Below are positions 54,665 to 64,000 of a stretch of 64,000 nucleotides of DNA, piece by piece. Location of the stretch: assembly GCA_028288025.1 (NCBI GenBank), contig JAQBOM010000016.1:59613-123612 (forward strand), read 5' to 3'. Position 1 is the first letter of the stretch, and each line of letters opens with the position of its first letter. Under the pieces are notes generated by a model that worked only from the letters and a program-made list of their open reading frames with translations, was not told the origin of the DNA and did no database searches. The translations under genes were made by a program, and so were the position numbers. This DNA is from Mucilaginibacter sp. (GTDB taxonomy: Bacteria; Bacteroidota; Bacteroidia; Sphingobacteriales; Sphingobacteriaceae).

Positions 54665-56549
54665 ATTTTACCTGTTCGTTAGCCTTATTTGCCGTTTCCC
54701 ACTGGGTATGATGTTCCAAACCGGCAGGGTTATCTTCAAAATCGTGCGGAAGATTCGAGGCCATTGTTTGCGAAAAAGGTACAGTTTGCGGTATAAAATC
54801 TTCATCAGCACCTGGCTTGCTATAGTCGTACGGCCAACGGTAAACCGTCGGTATCTCACCATGCCAATTTCCGTGGATGTGCTCAATAGGCGCAGTCCAT
54901 TCCAATGTATTTGCATTCCATGGATTTTGAATGGTTTTCTTACCCCAGAATATAGAATAAACAAAATTGAATATAAATGCCACCTGTGCCAGGCCCGACA
55001 TAATAGCCGCCCAGGTTATAAATGTATTTACGGTTAACCAGCGTTTCATCGATTCAAATTCAGTGAAAGCGTAGTAACGGCGCGGAACGCCGTCGAGCCC
55101 CATGAAGTGCATCGGGAAGAACACCAGGTAAGCGCCGATGAATGTCAGCCAAAAATGCAGGTAACCCAAACGCTCGTCCATTACCCGGCGATACATTTTT
55201 GGGAACCAGTGGTAAACACCGGCAAGCATACCAAATATGGCTGCCGAACCCATTACCAGGTGGAAATGGGCAACAACAAAATAGGTATCGTGTAAGTTGA
55301 TATCCAAAGCAGCATTACCCAGGAATATACCTGTTAAACCACCCGAGATAAAGAATGATACCATGCCGATCGCGAAAAGCATAGCCGGTGTAAAGCGGAT
55401 ATTACCCCGCCATAGCGTGGCGAGCCAGTTAAACGTTTTCACCGCCGAAGGCACCGCAATAATTAATGTCGTGATCATGAACACCCCGCCCAGGAACGGG
55501 TTCATACCCGTTACAAACATGTGGTGTCCCCATACGATAAATGATAACAGCGTAATTCCAATTAATGAGTATACCATTGCATGGTAACCGAATATCGGTT
55601 TGCGGGAGTTAACCGCAATAACTTCGGACGAGATACCCATTGCAGGCATAATAACGATATATACTTCAGGGTGGCCCAGGAACCAGAATAAGTGCTCGAA
55701 TAATATCGGGCTGCCGCCTACATAAGGCTGCACCTGCCCGTTCAATACAATGTCTGAAAGATAAAAGCTGGTACCAAAGCTGCGGTCGAAAATCAACAAC
55801 ACAATACCTGCAACCAATACCGGGAATGATAATACACCCAGGATAGCGGTAAGGAATAAGGCCCAGATGGTTAAAGGCATTTTCCAAAGGTCCATGCCTT
55901 TTGTACGCATGTTCAATACGGTACTCACATAGTTAATACCGCCCATTAATGATGATGCCACAAAGCATACCATACTTATCAGCCAAAGGGTCATCCCCTC
56001 AGCTGAACCTGACATCGCCTTTGGCAACGCGGATAGCGGCGGATATATTGTCCAGCCACCGCTTGCGGGGCCCTTTTGAACAAAGAACGACGACAGCATG
56101 ATGACACAAGCTATAAGGAAAAACCAATACGACAACATGTTCACAAACGGAGATGCCATATCACGTGCACCTACCTGTAAAGGTATCAGCAGGTTGGCAA
56201 AAGTACCGCTTAAGCCCGCTGTAAGTACAAAGAACACCATGATAGTACCATGTATGGTTACCAGCGACATATAAAAATCGGCGCTTAACCTTCCACCCGG
56301 AGCAAAACGGCCCAGCAGGGTTTCCAGTAAAGGGAATGATTTATCGGGGTAAGCCAGTTGTATCCTGAATAAAATAGACAGGGTCATGGCGATAAATGCC
56401 ATTATAATACCTGTTACCAGGAATTGCTTGGCAATATATTTATGGTCCTGGCTAAATACATACGTATTCAGAAAAGTGGCCTTATGGTGGTGTTCGTGAC
56501 CTTCTTCGTGATGTACAACGCCGTGATCGTGAACTGCTAATGTTGACAT
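54663..56549 (-). CDS. ctaD: Cytochrome c oxidase subunit I
   Basis: The 628-residue catalytic subunit of an A-type heme-copper oxidase with 12 or more membrane helices. Metal ligands are visible in HPEVYIVIMP (CuB His, Tyr cross-link), VWGHHMF (two CuB His) and HFHLVMG (heme a3 and heme a His). The Glu within HPEVY marks the A1 type, with D- and K-channels. The N-terminus has an unusual His/Glu-rich tail (VHDHGVVHHEEGHEHHH). It lies 18 bp after subunit II. Confidence 0.96.
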   Translation of the reverse strand: MSTLAVHDHGVVHHEEGHEHHHKATFLNTYVFSQDHKYIAKQFLVTGIIMAFIAMTLSILFRIQLAYPDKSFPLLETLLGRFAPGGRLSADFYMSLVTIHGTIMVFFVLTAGLSGTFANLLIPLQVGARDMASPFVNMLSYWFFLIACVIMLSSFFVQKGPASGGWTIYPPLSALPKAMSGSAEGMTLWLISMVCFVASSLMGGINYVSTVLNMRTKGMDLWKMPLTIWALFLTAILGVLSFPVLVAGIVLLIFDRSFGTSFYLSDIVLNGQVQPYVGGSPILFEHLFWFLGHPEVYIVIMPAMGISSEVIAVNSRKPIFGYHAMVYSLIGITLLSFIVWGHHMFVTGMNPFLGGVFMITTLIIAVPSAVKTFNWLATLWRGNIRFTPAMLFAIGMVSFFISGGLTGIFLGNAALDINLHDTYFVVAHFHLVMGSAAIFGMLAGVYHWFPKMYRRVMDERLGYLHFWLTFIGAYLVFFPMHFMGLDGVPRRYYAFTEFESMKRWLTVNTFITWAAIMSGLAQVAFIFNFVYSIFWGKKTIQNPWNANTLEWTAPIEHIHGNWHGEIPTVYRWPYDYSKPGADEDFIPQTVPFSQTMASNLPHDFEDNPAGLEHHTQWETANKANEQVK

Positions 56550-56567
56550 ATCGCTAATCTTATAATA

Positions 56568-57806
56568 TTAATTGTTTAACGCTAACCTGTTTGCTGGTAC
56601 CTTTTTAAGGTCCGTCGATTTTACTTCCGCAAGCTTTAGTTCCTTTTTCAACTGATCGTTCAAATAAGGTTTTTGCCTTGCTATCCAATCCTGGTATTCG
56701 GGTTCCGAAACTACTCTTATCACTTTCTGCATGTTGTAGTGTGCAGCCCCGCATATTTTATTGCAATAAAGCAGGTATTCAAATTTGGGGTTATCTGTTT
56801 TCATACGCATTTGCGCTGTAGTGATCGTCGGCACAAATTTGAAAAATGTCGGCAATCCCGGTACAGCGTTTAACTGCACACGAAAATGCGGCAGGTAAAA
56901 GCTATGTATCACATCCTGCGCGTGTAAATTTATCCTGATGGAGTGGTTAACCGGCAATACCAATGTATCGGCCTTTAAGTCGTCAAGGCTGTAACGGTCC
57001 CTGAAATCGATACCCAATACATTTGAGCCGTTAGCCAGCGTAAAATTTACTGTTCCGAGTTTTCCGTCCCTGCCGGGATAACGCAGTTCCCACGCAAACT
57101 GGTGACCGGTTACATCAATATTTATGTCATTTTTCCCGGGTGTGGTATCCATTACTTTTTGCCAGGTAAAAAATCCAAATACCACAAGCATCGTTAAAAC
57201 AATTGCCGGAACTACAGTCCATATTTTTTCAATGGTATTGTTGTGCGGATAGAAATATGCCTTCCGTTTGTCGGAGCCCCGGTAAAGGAATAAAAACCCG
57301 AATAAGGCTACCTGGGTAATCACAAACACGATAAGTGTAAGAACGGTAGTCAGGTTAAACATATCGTCAATAGCACCGCCATGTGCTGATGCAGCTTCAG
57401 GCAACGAAATACTGCCCTGTACAGTTAACGACCAATAGGCACCATAAAGGCCGGCTACCAAAAATATAGCGCAGCATATACCCATTATCCCATTCCAGTT
57501 CAGGCCTTTTTTACCCTGCATTTTAAGCGACAGGTCGTAAACCTTTAATATCTTACCTAAAATGGCCACACAAAAGCACGCCACCAGGAACAACAATACA
57601 TAGTAAGCCACCCCGGTCCACATCTCGCTTTTTTCAGCAGCGGTAACGCTATCTGCAGTACTTACACTTTGTGCCATTACCAGGCTGGTGCCCGATAACA
57701 TCAGTACGGCAAAAAATGAAGATAGTTTTTTAGAATTTTTCACCAATTGTTTGTTTTTAAAGGTGTTCAAGAGGGTTCCGCCGTTTATTAGTTGTTTGAA
57801 TCCCAT
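56568..57806 (-). CDS. ctaC: Cytochrome c oxidase subunit II with extra membrane helices
   Basis: A 412-residue subunit II. After a signal-like segment it has two extra membrane helices (about 68-88 and 108-128), then the normal two-helix anchor (about 155-175 and 195-215) and the CuA domain. CuA ligands are in HSFYLPHFRVQLNAVPG (His) and CNKICGAAHYNM (two Cys, His, Met). The residue between the Cys pair is Lys where Glu is common. The protein is longer than the 250-300 residues of ordinary subunit II. No heme c motif (CxxCH) is visible, so it is not caa3 in the strict sense. Confidence 0.93.
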   Translation of the reverse strand: MGFKQLINGGTLLNTFKNKQLVKNSKKLSSFFAVLMLSGTSLVMAQSVSTADSVTAAEKSEMWTGVAYYVLLFLVACFCVAILGKILKVYDLSLKMQGKKGLNWNGIMGICCAIFLVAGLYGAYWSLTVQGSISLPEAASAHGGAIDDMFNLTTVLTLIVFVITQVALFGFLFLYRGSDKRKAYFYPHNNTIEKIWTVVPAIVLTMLVVFGFFTWQKVMDTTPGKNDINIDVTGHQFAWELRYPGRDGKLGTVNFTLANGSNVLGIDFRDRYSLDDLKADTLVLPVNHSIRINLHAQDVIHSFYLPHFRVQLNAVPGLPTFFKFVPTITTAQMRMKTDNPKFEYLLYCNKICGAAHYNMQKVIRVVSEPEYQDWIARQKPYLNDQLKKELKLAEVKSTDLKKVPANRLALNN

Positions 57807-57840
57807 TTTACTAGTTGTTTGGTATTCTTTTTATTTGGTG

Positions 57841-57848
57841 CAAAATTA
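57841..57848 (-). promoter_or_regulatory. Candidate internal -7 box before ctaC
   Basis: Minus-strand TAATTTTG (TAnnTTTG) between actF and ctaC ends 34 nt before the ctaC ATG at 57806. It could give the oxidase genes their own transcript. Confidence 0.4.
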
Positions 57849-57855
57849 ACAATTA

Positions 57856-59124
57856 TTATATGTGATGGTGAAGGCTCTCTTCAAGTAATGGATGCCTTTT
57901 CGGCGCCAGTGATTTGAATTTGCTCAGCGCATTCAGCATAAAGAACATAAACATACCTGCGAAACCTACAAACACCGCGGCTTCAATGATACCGATCTCG
58001 GTATACCAGTGCGATAGCGGGCCTACAGTGCCGGGCATAATCATCTGCCAGTAGTCCAGCCAATGGCCCAGTATCAGGATGATACAGGCTACCTTCAGCA
58101 CTTTCACCATACGTTTTGAATCGCGCGACATCAGCACCAATAACGGCGTGGCAAAGTTGATAACGATATTTAACCAGAACCATGGTTTAAATTCAGGCTC
58201 CCACCTTCTATAAAAATAAGCTGCTTCTTCGGGCAGGTTGGCATACCAGGTTAACAGGAACTGGCCGAACCATAAATAGGTCCAGAAAACCGAGAAGCCG
58301 AATAATAGCTGTCCCATGTTATGCAAATGGTCAACCGTTACCCATTGTATATACCCATTTTGTCTTAACAAAATAAGCGTCAGGGTAATTGCAGCCATAC
58401 CGCTCACCCAAAGGGCCGCAAAGTTATACCAGCCAAACATGGTCGAAAACCAATGGGCCTCTAACGACATGATGCTGTCAAAAGCAAATAGTGGTATAGT
58501 AAAGCCGAAGATCACTAAAAACAAAACCGAAACTTTAAAACTCTTTTTGTAGTTGAACATACCGCCCAGCTCATCTTCGTTATTTGAATATTTTACCAGC
58601 AGCCATCCCAGTAAGCTGTAGCAGCCCAGGTACAACACTATACGTGTAAGGAAAAACGGCACATTCAAAAAGCCTGATTTACCGGCAATAACCGCGTTAT
58701 AATTTTCGCTCCCTTTAGTTGCGACACCGTTTAATGCCCATTGTTTATACAGGTAAGGCAAAACGGTTTGCTTGCCTTCTTCATTTAACCCGGTATGAGT
58801 AATAAATAATCCTGAACAAATAATTACCAGTAAAACAACCGCTGCTATGGGCAATACTTTCGCAAATGCCTGGGGAACGCGCAATATGGAAACCGACCAG
58901 CCCGCCTGTGCTACGTATTGTACCGCGCAAAAGAATATACCGCAAATACAAACGCAGGTGAAGTAATAACCCATCAGTAATAAATTCGCGAAGGTACGCT
59001 CGCCAGCACCCGATAAAAAGCCATAAGCAATGCCAATTAAACCTACAGCTATCATAATCAGGCTCCAGGTTTTGGCCCTGCCTTTAAATTCAAATTGCTC
59101 GTCGAAACTATAAGAAGTCTTCAT
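57856..59124 (-). CDS. actF: Alternative complex III subunit ActF
   Basis: A 422-residue NrfD-like membrane protein of about ten helices. Together with ActC it forms the membrane core of alternative complex III, the quinol:electron-acceptor oxidoreductase. Visible blocks are FDSIMSLEAHWFSTMFGWYNFA, QYVAQAGWSVSILRVP and HWLDYWQMIMPG. It is less similar to NrfD than ActC, as usual. It follows actE by 9 bp. Confidence 0.9.
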   Translation of the reverse strand: MKTSYSFDEQFEFKGRAKTWSLIMIAVGLIGIAYGFLSGAGERTFANLLLMGYYFTCVCICGIFFCAVQYVAQAGWSVSILRVPQAFAKVLPIAAVVLLVIICSGLFITHTGLNEEGKQTVLPYLYKQWALNGVATKGSENYNAVIAGKSGFLNVPFFLTRIVLYLGCYSLLGWLLVKYSNNEDELGGMFNYKKSFKVSVLFLVIFGFTIPLFAFDSIMSLEAHWFSTMFGWYNFAALWVSGMAAITLTLILLRQNGYIQWVTVDHLHNMGQLLFGFSVFWTYLWFGQFLLTWYANLPEEAAYFYRRWEPEFKPWFWLNIVINFATPLLVLMSRDSKRMVKVLKVACIILILGHWLDYWQMIMPGTVGPLSHWYTEIGIIEAAVFVGFAGMFMFFMLNALSKFKSLAPKRHPLLEESLHHHI

Positions 59125-59133
59125 TAAAATAGC

Positions 59134-59709
59134 TTATAAAGTTTGTAAATGGTGAACATACATAATCACTTTCCAGCGTTCCTGCGGATCAAGCTGCGAA
59201 GCGTATGACCCCATCGCATTTACACCGTAAGTTATAGTATGATAAATTTTACCGTCTGTCAGGTCTTTCATTGCCCCGCCGCGTGATGACTGTCCTTTTG
59301 AATAGGATGGCGGAGGCGGGAAACCGTGCGCCACTACAAGTCCGTCACCTTGCCCGCTCACGCCGTGGCACGGAGAACAAAAATGCTCGAACAATACCTG
59401 CCCCTGCTCAAAATTCTGCCGGGTTTGCGGCAATGTGCTGGTTACTTCGGTACCTGCTTTTTCATAGCCGTCCTTTGTATTCGGATAATCAAACTTCACA
59501 AATCCAACCGGGATAGTACCTGCAGGCGGCAGCTGCGCAGTTTTGCCGTCTTTAAAATTCGCATTTTTTTGATCCGGGTCGTATGCGATATGTTCATACA
59601 TATTGGGAGCATATTCCCAGCCGGTGCTCCTTTTATCCTTGCACGAGGTTATAATAACCGATGCAGCGATAACGATAGCGGTTGTGCCCAATATTTTAAT
59701 TTTATTCAT
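59134..59709 (-). CDS. actE: Alternative complex III monoheme c subunit ActE
   Basis: A 191-residue lipoprotein (lipobox ITSC, Cys23). It has one heme-binding motif CSPCH (Cys111, Cys114, His115) and a likely axial Met in the VNAMGSYASQL segment. ActE passes electrons from ActA toward the oxidase. The ATG at 59709 is used; it overlaps the actD stop by 8 bp, so actE is translationally coupled to actD. Confidence 0.9.
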   Translation of the reverse strand: MNKIKILGTTAIVIAASVIITSCKDKRSTGWEYAPNMYEHIAYDPDQKNANFKDGKTAQLPPAGTIPVGFVKFDYPNTKDGYEKAGTEVTSTLPQTRQNFEQGQVLFEHFCSPCHGVSGQGDGLVVAHGFPPPPSYSKGQSSRGGAMKDLTDGKIYHTITYGVNAMGSYASQLDPQERWKVIMYVHHLQTL

Positions 59710-60238
59710 AGCTAACATATTTTCTGTCGTTATGCTTAACTTCTACTGCTCCTGCTTCTTTTAATAAATTGGTAATGTCTTCGTGCGATGTATTTGTTTT
59801 GGCATCAATGGCAATAACAAACCTGTCGTCGGTGGCCCTAAAATCCATTACTCTTGGCGCGCGCCCCGGGAAAAGGTGGGTGGCGTAAAAAAAGGTTATC
59901 GTCATACCAAACGCGGTAAACAACACGGTCCACTCAAAAGTAAACGGTACAAAATCGGGGATGGCGAAAGCCGGCTTACCGCCGATGTTCATCGGCCAGT
60001 CGTGCACCAGCATATAATACGCCATGCTGAATATGGTTGTACCACCCAGGCAGCCAAACATAAATGCCGCCCAGCCCAAACGCGAGTCCTTCATGCCAAG
60101 CTTGGCTTCAATGCCGTGAATAGGCATCGGTGTATAGACATCGTAAATAGGGATACTATTTTTTTGAAGTTTGTCGATCCCGTCCATCATTTCGTCAGGG
60201 TCGGCAAAAAGGCCTAAAATATATTTTGTGCTGCTCAT
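59702..60238 (-). CDS. actD: Alternative complex III subunit ActD (DUF3341)
   Basis: A 178-residue protein with two membrane helices (about 60-80 and 95-120) and a soluble N-terminal domain beginning KYILGLFADPDEMMDGIDKLQ, typical of DUF3341. ActD has no cofactor and packs against ActC on the cytoplasmic side. YTPMPIHGIEAKLG and RAPRVMDFRATDDRFVIAID are recognisable blocks. Confidence 0.92.
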   Translation of the reverse strand: MSSTKYILGLFADPDEMMDGIDKLQKNSIPIYDVYTPMPIHGIEAKLGMKDSRLGWAAFMFGCLGGTTIFSMAYYMLVHDWPMNIGGKPAFAIPDFVPFTFEWTVLFTAFGMTITFFYATHLFPGRAPRVMDFRATDDRFVIAIDAKTNTSHEDITNLLKEAGAVEVKHNDRKYVSYE

Positions 60239-60240
60239 TT

Positions 60241-61713
60241 TTATCTTTTTTCGTAATCAGCCATGTCCACGCTGTCAAATACGACTAACGATTCTTTATA
60301 AAACTCAAGTTGTTCCGGGTCAACATGACCATGCTCAATCACCTTTTTCTTAGCCTGCTCGCTCGAGCTCTTTAAGATCAGTTTCACCTCGGCGATTGCT
60401 ATTGAAGGCAATACGCGGATAAACAACAGGAACAGGGTAAAGAATACGCCTATCGATCCTATAAATATGCTCATATCCACCCATGTCGGGTAAAACATAG
60501 CCCAGCTTGAAGGAAGGTAATCGCGGTGGAGCGACGTAACGATAATTACGAAACGCTCGAACCACATACCGATGTTTACCACAATAGACAATACCCATGC
60601 GATAGCGATGTTTGTACGGATCGATTTGAACCACATCAGCTGGGTCATCAGGATATTGATACCGTACATCATACAGCCGGCCCACCAATATGGCCCGATA
60701 AACCTGTTAAGGAATGTATATTGTTCGTACTCGCTGCCTGAGTAGTATGCGATGAAAAACTCTGTTAAATAAGCAACACCTACAATTGAACCGGTTAAAA
60801 GGATGATCTTATTCATCGCTTCAATGTGGAACATCGTAATGTAATTCTCTAAACCCAATACTTTGCGTGTTACAAGTAACAGCGTTTGCACCATGGCAAA
60901 CCCCGAAAAGATTGCCCCGGCAACGAAGTAAGGCGGGAATATAGTGGTATGCCATCCTGGTTCCAGCGATGTGGCAAAGTCCATGGATACAATAGTGTGT
61001 ACCGAAAGTACAAGCGGCGTTGAAATACCGGCCAATATCAAACATACAGCTTCAAAACGCTGCCATGTTTTTACCGATCCTGTCCAGCCGAAAGACAGAA
61101 CAGAATATATACGGCGGCGTACACCAACGGCGCGGTCACGGATGGCGGCAAGGTCGGGCAATAAACCGGTGTACCAAAATACCAATGATACAGAGAAGTA
61201 AGTCGATATCGCGAACACGTCCCATATAAGCGGTGAGTTAAAGTTTACCCATAACGAACCGTACTGGTTAGGCAGTGGCAGCGAGTAAACAAACATCCAC
61301 GGGCGGCCCATGTGACAAAGGATGTAAGTAGCGGCACAAATAACTGCGAAGATGGTCATGGCTTCGGCCGAACGGTTAATGGAGTTACGCCAGTTTTGAC
61401 GGAACAGCAGCAATATAGCCGAGATAAGCGTACCGGCGTGACCAATACCTACCCACCATACGAAACCGGTGATATCCCAGGCCCATCCTACTGTTTTGTT
61501 CAACCCCCATTCGCCAATACCGAACCAGAATGTCCAGCTTACAGCAAATACCCAAAGGCAGGCACCTATAGACGCTACGGTAAAACCTATCCACCAGGCG
61601 CGTCCCGGCATCTTTTCTACCGGACGCAGTATATCATTGGTGATCTGGGCGTACGTGATGTCCTTCCCCGTAATTAACGGTTCCCTGATTATTGATTCAC
61701 TATGAGATGCCAT
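60241..61713 (-). CDS. actC: Alternative complex III quinol-oxidising subunit ActC
   Basis: A 490-residue NrfD/PsrC-family membrane protein with about ten helices. Blocks GIGEWGLNKTVGWAWDITGFVWWVGIGHAGTLISAIL, HMGRPWMF and WFERFVIIVTSLHRDYLPSSW are characteristic. ActC holds the quinol-binding site and a possible proton path. It lies 26 bp after actB and 2 nt before actD. Confidence 0.95.
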   Translation of the reverse strand: MASHSESIIREPLITGKDITYAQITNDILRPVEKMPGRAWWIGFTVASIGACLWVFAVSWTFWFGIGEWGLNKTVGWAWDITGFVWWVGIGHAGTLISAILLLFRQNWRNSINRSAEAMTIFAVICAATYILCHMGRPWMFVYSLPLPNQYGSLWVNFNSPLIWDVFAISTYFSVSLVFWYTGLLPDLAAIRDRAVGVRRRIYSVLSFGWTGSVKTWQRFEAVCLILAGISTPLVLSVHTIVSMDFATSLEPGWHTTIFPPYFVAGAIFSGFAMVQTLLLVTRKVLGLENYITMFHIEAMNKIILLTGSIVGVAYLTEFFIAYYSGSEYEQYTFLNRFIGPYWWAGCMMYGINILMTQLMWFKSIRTNIAIAWVLSIVVNIGMWFERFVIIVTSLHRDYLPSSWAMFYPTWVDMSIFIGSIGVFFTLFLLFIRVLPSIAIAEVKLILKSSSEQAKKKVIEHGHVDPEQLEFYKESLVVFDSVDMADYEKR

Positions 61714-61738
61714 ATTCTAAATCTCTCTTGTAATTGTT

Positions 61739-64000
61739 TTAAGCCTCTATTTCAGATATATTTCTAACTTTTACCTGGTAACCAATACCTGGTTTTACAT
61801 CTAACTCTTCTAAAACATAGTAAGTTCTTTCGCTATTTAACGCTTTTGAAACTTCAGAGTTCGGATCATTTGCATTTCCAAAAACTATTGCATTTGCAGG
61901 GCAGGTTTGCTGACAGGCAACTTTAACATCCCCATCTTTAAGCGAACGTTTTTCGATCTTAGCTTTTAACTTACCTGCCTGTATGCGTTGTATACACATG
62001 GTGCATTTTTCCATAACCCCTCTGAAACGGGTAACCACATCAGGGTTAAGCACTAATTGTGTATGCTCATTATTCAGGTAATTATCAAAACGCGAATCGT
62101 TCCAGTAATTGAACCAGTTAAAGCGGCGCACTTTGTACGGGCAGTTATTTGCGCAATAACGTGTACCTACACAACGGTTGTAAGCCATATGATTTAAACC
62201 TTCGGATGAGTGAACGGTAGCTAATACCGGGCAAACAGTTTCGCAAGGCGCGTGATCACAGTGCTGGCAAAGCATTGGCTGATAAACTACCTTTACATGG
62301 TCCAGATCCTCAAGTTTTGCTATTTCCCTTTCGCGAGTAGTACCTCCGTCACCATTATCGTTAAAGCTGTAATAACGGTCAATGCGGATCCAGTGCATCT
62401 CGCGGCGGCGCCTAACCTCATCCTTACCTACAACAGGAACGTTATTTTCGGCGCTGCAAGCAACAACACAAGCACCGCAACCGGTACATGCGTTAAGGTC
62501 AATTGCCATTACCCAGTTGTAAGCAGGGTGTTCATATTCGTCCCATAAGGTATACTCTTTATGCCCCTCTACCTTTTTTGTACCTGATGCAGGGTTTTTC
62601 AAGTATTCTTTAAAGGTTGTTTCTTTTATAATACTGTTACGACCTTCTATGGAGTGGTGTGTCTGTGTTTGAGCAAGCGGAGAATTATCACCTGTTGATG
62701 TAAGCGTAGCGACAGCGCTTGATTGAAAAGTGCCATTGCGCAGGCTATGGAAAGGAAACGCATTTTTTCCAACACCATTACCTACCGGACCAGCAAGTGT
62801 ACGACCATAACCAACGGCTACAGAAACAGTTCCTTGCGTTTGCCCTGGCTGGGATATTGCAGGTATAGCTATTGAGTAACCATTTGCTTCAATTTTTACA
62901 ACATTACCATCTTCATAACCCCACTTTTTCATATCGCTTGGCGACATGCAGGCATAATTATCCCAGGTTACTTTGGTTACCGGATCAGGTAATTCCTGTA
63001 ACCAGGGGTTATTGGCACGTTTACCATCGCGCAAAGCAAGAGTTTGATAAACCTGAAGTTCTACTTTAGTACCTTCAGCAAGCTGATTGCTGTGATCTAA
63101 AATGGTTTGTGCAACAGCATTCAGATCGCGGCTAAACGTATAAGTACCAGCTGGTTTCGGTGCTGCTTTAACAAAGCCTGTTTGCAAAAGCGTTTCCCAA
63201 CCAGATTGACCAGATAAAGTGCCTAAAGCTAAAAGGTTTTTGTCCCAGTTATTTCTAACATAAGTATAGTATTCCTTTACAGGATTATCAGACCATATCA
63301 GCAAACTTTGCTCGGCCTGGCGCGTATCATAAACCGGGTTAATAGTTGGTTGCTGAATGGTATAGTATCCTTCAATTGCATTATCATCGCCCCATGACTC
63401 CAGGTAATTATGATTAGGTGTAATTACATTACAAAGTGAAGCAGTTTCGTCGTTATAATCAGCAAATGATACTTTTAAACGAACCTTCTTCAGGGCCGCT
63501 GTAATGTCATTCTTGTTATAATAGTCATAGGCAGGGTTTGCATTCAGGAAGAATACGGCATCAACTTCGCCGCGTTTCATTTCATTTACAAATTCTACAA
63601 ATTCGGCATCATTACCAGCAAATTGATAAGATGGGTTATCCAGGTCGATTGTGGTACCATAGCTGCCTAACAGGGAGTTTATGGCATTAACTAACACCTG
63701 TGTAGCAACGTCATTTGAACCTGCTACAACCAATGCCTTGCCTTTAGCGGCCTGTAATTCTTTAGCTACTAAAGTCAGTGCCTTATCGGCGATGGTATTA
63801 TTTAATTTTTTTGTACCTGCTAATGTTGTTCCCGAAATTGCATTGTATAAGTTCACCAATGCTACACCCTCTTCCGAAGGTTTAATTGGTATACGTACAT
63901 CCGCATTGGTACCTGTTACGCTCATGCCAGTTTCAAACTGAATATGGCGTGACATTTTTTTGCTTTGCAGCGATTTGTTATTACGGTTTTGTACGTACTG
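61739..64000 (-). CDS. actB: Alternative complex III iron-sulfur subunit ActB, N-terminus cut by window edge
   Basis: The frame is open to the last base, so the start and Tat signal lie outside; 754 codons are present. The N-terminal part seen is the molybdopterin-oxidoreductase-like domain without cofactor (KALVVAGSNDVATQ, FLNANPAYDYYN). The C-terminal part binds four Fe-S clusters: CTGCGACVVACSAENNVPVVG, CQHCDHAPCETVCP, CVGTRYCANNCPYKVRRFNW and CTMCIQRIQAG with VACQQTCPANAIVFG. ActB carries electrons from quinol to the heme subunits. The ATG at 63955 within the frame is not the true start. Confidence 0.93.
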   Translation of the reverse strand, partial: QYVQNRNNKSLQSKKMSRHIQFETGMSVTGTNADVRIPIKPSEEGVALVNLYNAISGTTLAGTKKLNNTIADKALTLVAKELQAAKGKALVVAGSNDVATQVLVNAINSLLGSYGTTIDLDNPSYQFAGNDAEFVEFVNEMKRGEVDAVFFLNANPAYDYYNKNDITAALKKVRLKVSFADYNDETASLCNVITPNHNYLESWGDDNAIEGYYTIQQPTINPVYDTRQAEQSLLIWSDNPVKEYYTYVRNNWDKNLLALGTLSGQSGWETLLQTGFVKAAPKPAGTYTFSRDLNAVAQTILDHSNQLAEGTKVELQVYQTLALRDGKRANNPWLQELPDPVTKVTWDNYACMSPSDMKKWGYEDGNVVKIEANGYSIAIPAISQPGQTQGTVSVAVGYGRTLAGPVGNGVGKNAFPFHSLRNGTFQSSAVATLTSTGDNSPLAQTQTHHSIEGRNSIIKETTFKEYLKNPASGTKKVEGHKEYTLWDEYEHPAYNWVMAIDLNACTGCGACVVACSAENNVPVVGKDEVRRRREMHWIRIDRYYSFNDNGDGGTTREREIAKLEDLDHVKVVYQPMLCQHCDHAPCETVCPVLATVHSSEGLNHMAYNRCVGTRYCANNCPYKVRRFNWFNYWNDSRFDNYLNNEHTQLVLNPDVVTRFRGVMEKCTMCIQRIQAGKLKAKIEKRSLKDGDVKVACQQTCPANAIVFGNANDPNSEVSKALNSERTYYVLEELDVKPGIGYQVKVRNISEIEA

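Noticed and set aside
56568..57806. caa3-type subunit II with fused cytochrome c
   Set aside because: No CxxCH motif exists in the protein. The added length is extra N-terminal membrane helices.

Overview
The window reads as a chromosomal segment of a Bacteroidota bacterium, most likely a Sphingobacteriaceae member close to Mucilaginibacter or Pedobacter. This rests on the gliding/type IX secretion genes gldKLMN and sprE/porW, an alternative complex III plus caa3-type oxidase operon, an F-ATPase operon lacking beta and epsilon, lineage-typical families (DUF4293, DUF4271, DUF4286, DUF6515), and -7 boxes of the form TAnnTTTG. No database search was possible, so the genus is an inference. No tRNA, rRNA, CRISPR array, intact insertion sequence or prophage was seen.

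Layout. 1-4.4 kb: a cut DUF4293 gene, a ferritin-like protein, truA, an ABC exporter and a small hypothetical gene. 4.5-10.4 kb (minus): F-ATPase operon atpZ-orf-atpB-E-F-H-A-G. 10.4-17.4 kb (plus): sprE/porW, a class A penicillin-binding protein and uvrC. 17.5-22.2 kb (minus): gldK-L-M-N. 22.6-31 kb: hemD with DUF4271, hemW, a fasciclin protein, a DUF4440 protein, a PfkB kinase, signal peptidase I, a candidate small RNA and a Gly/His-rich secreted protein. 30.9-35.8 kb (plus): a VWA/MoxR pair, a metallophosphoesterase and a UbiA-like protein. 35.9-39.7 kb: a SnoaL-like protein, a CocE-type hydrolase, a methyltransferase and a PIN toxin-antitoxin pair. 39.7-43.9 kb (minus): an S9-peptidase-like lipoprotein, a sensor kinase and a response regulator. 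44-47 kb (plus): a TPR protein, DUF4286 and rfbC. 47.3-64 kb (minus): actB (cut by the edge)-C-D-E-F, coxB, coxA, heme A synthesis genes, two subunit III genes, subunit IV, SCO, DUF420, a small membrane gene, DUF983, DUF2461 and an OmpA-like lipoprotein.

How the genes work together. The right third encodes quinol oxidation by alternative complex III, electron transfer through c-type hemes to a copper oxidase, and the assembly factors for heme A and CuA. The F-ATPase near the left end uses the resulting proton gradient, and GldL/GldM use the same gradient to drive type IX secretion, with SprE bridging the periplasm. LepB processes exported precursors.

Most notable observations. (1) The S9-family lipoprotein co-directional with the sensor kinase and response regulator has lost its catalytic Ser (Gly486) and His (Ala605), suggesting a pseudo-peptidase acting as a sensory partner. 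(2) At least eight intergenic regions hold long imperfect inverted repeats, each built from its own short word. (3) Eight genes have a TAnnTTTG box only 3-6 nt before the start codon, predicting leaderless or nearly leaderless mRNAs. (4) A promoter-plus-terminator unit at about 29.1-29.2 kb looks like a small RNA gene. (5) Three palindromic elements of 114-128 bp carry matched terminal inverted repeats.
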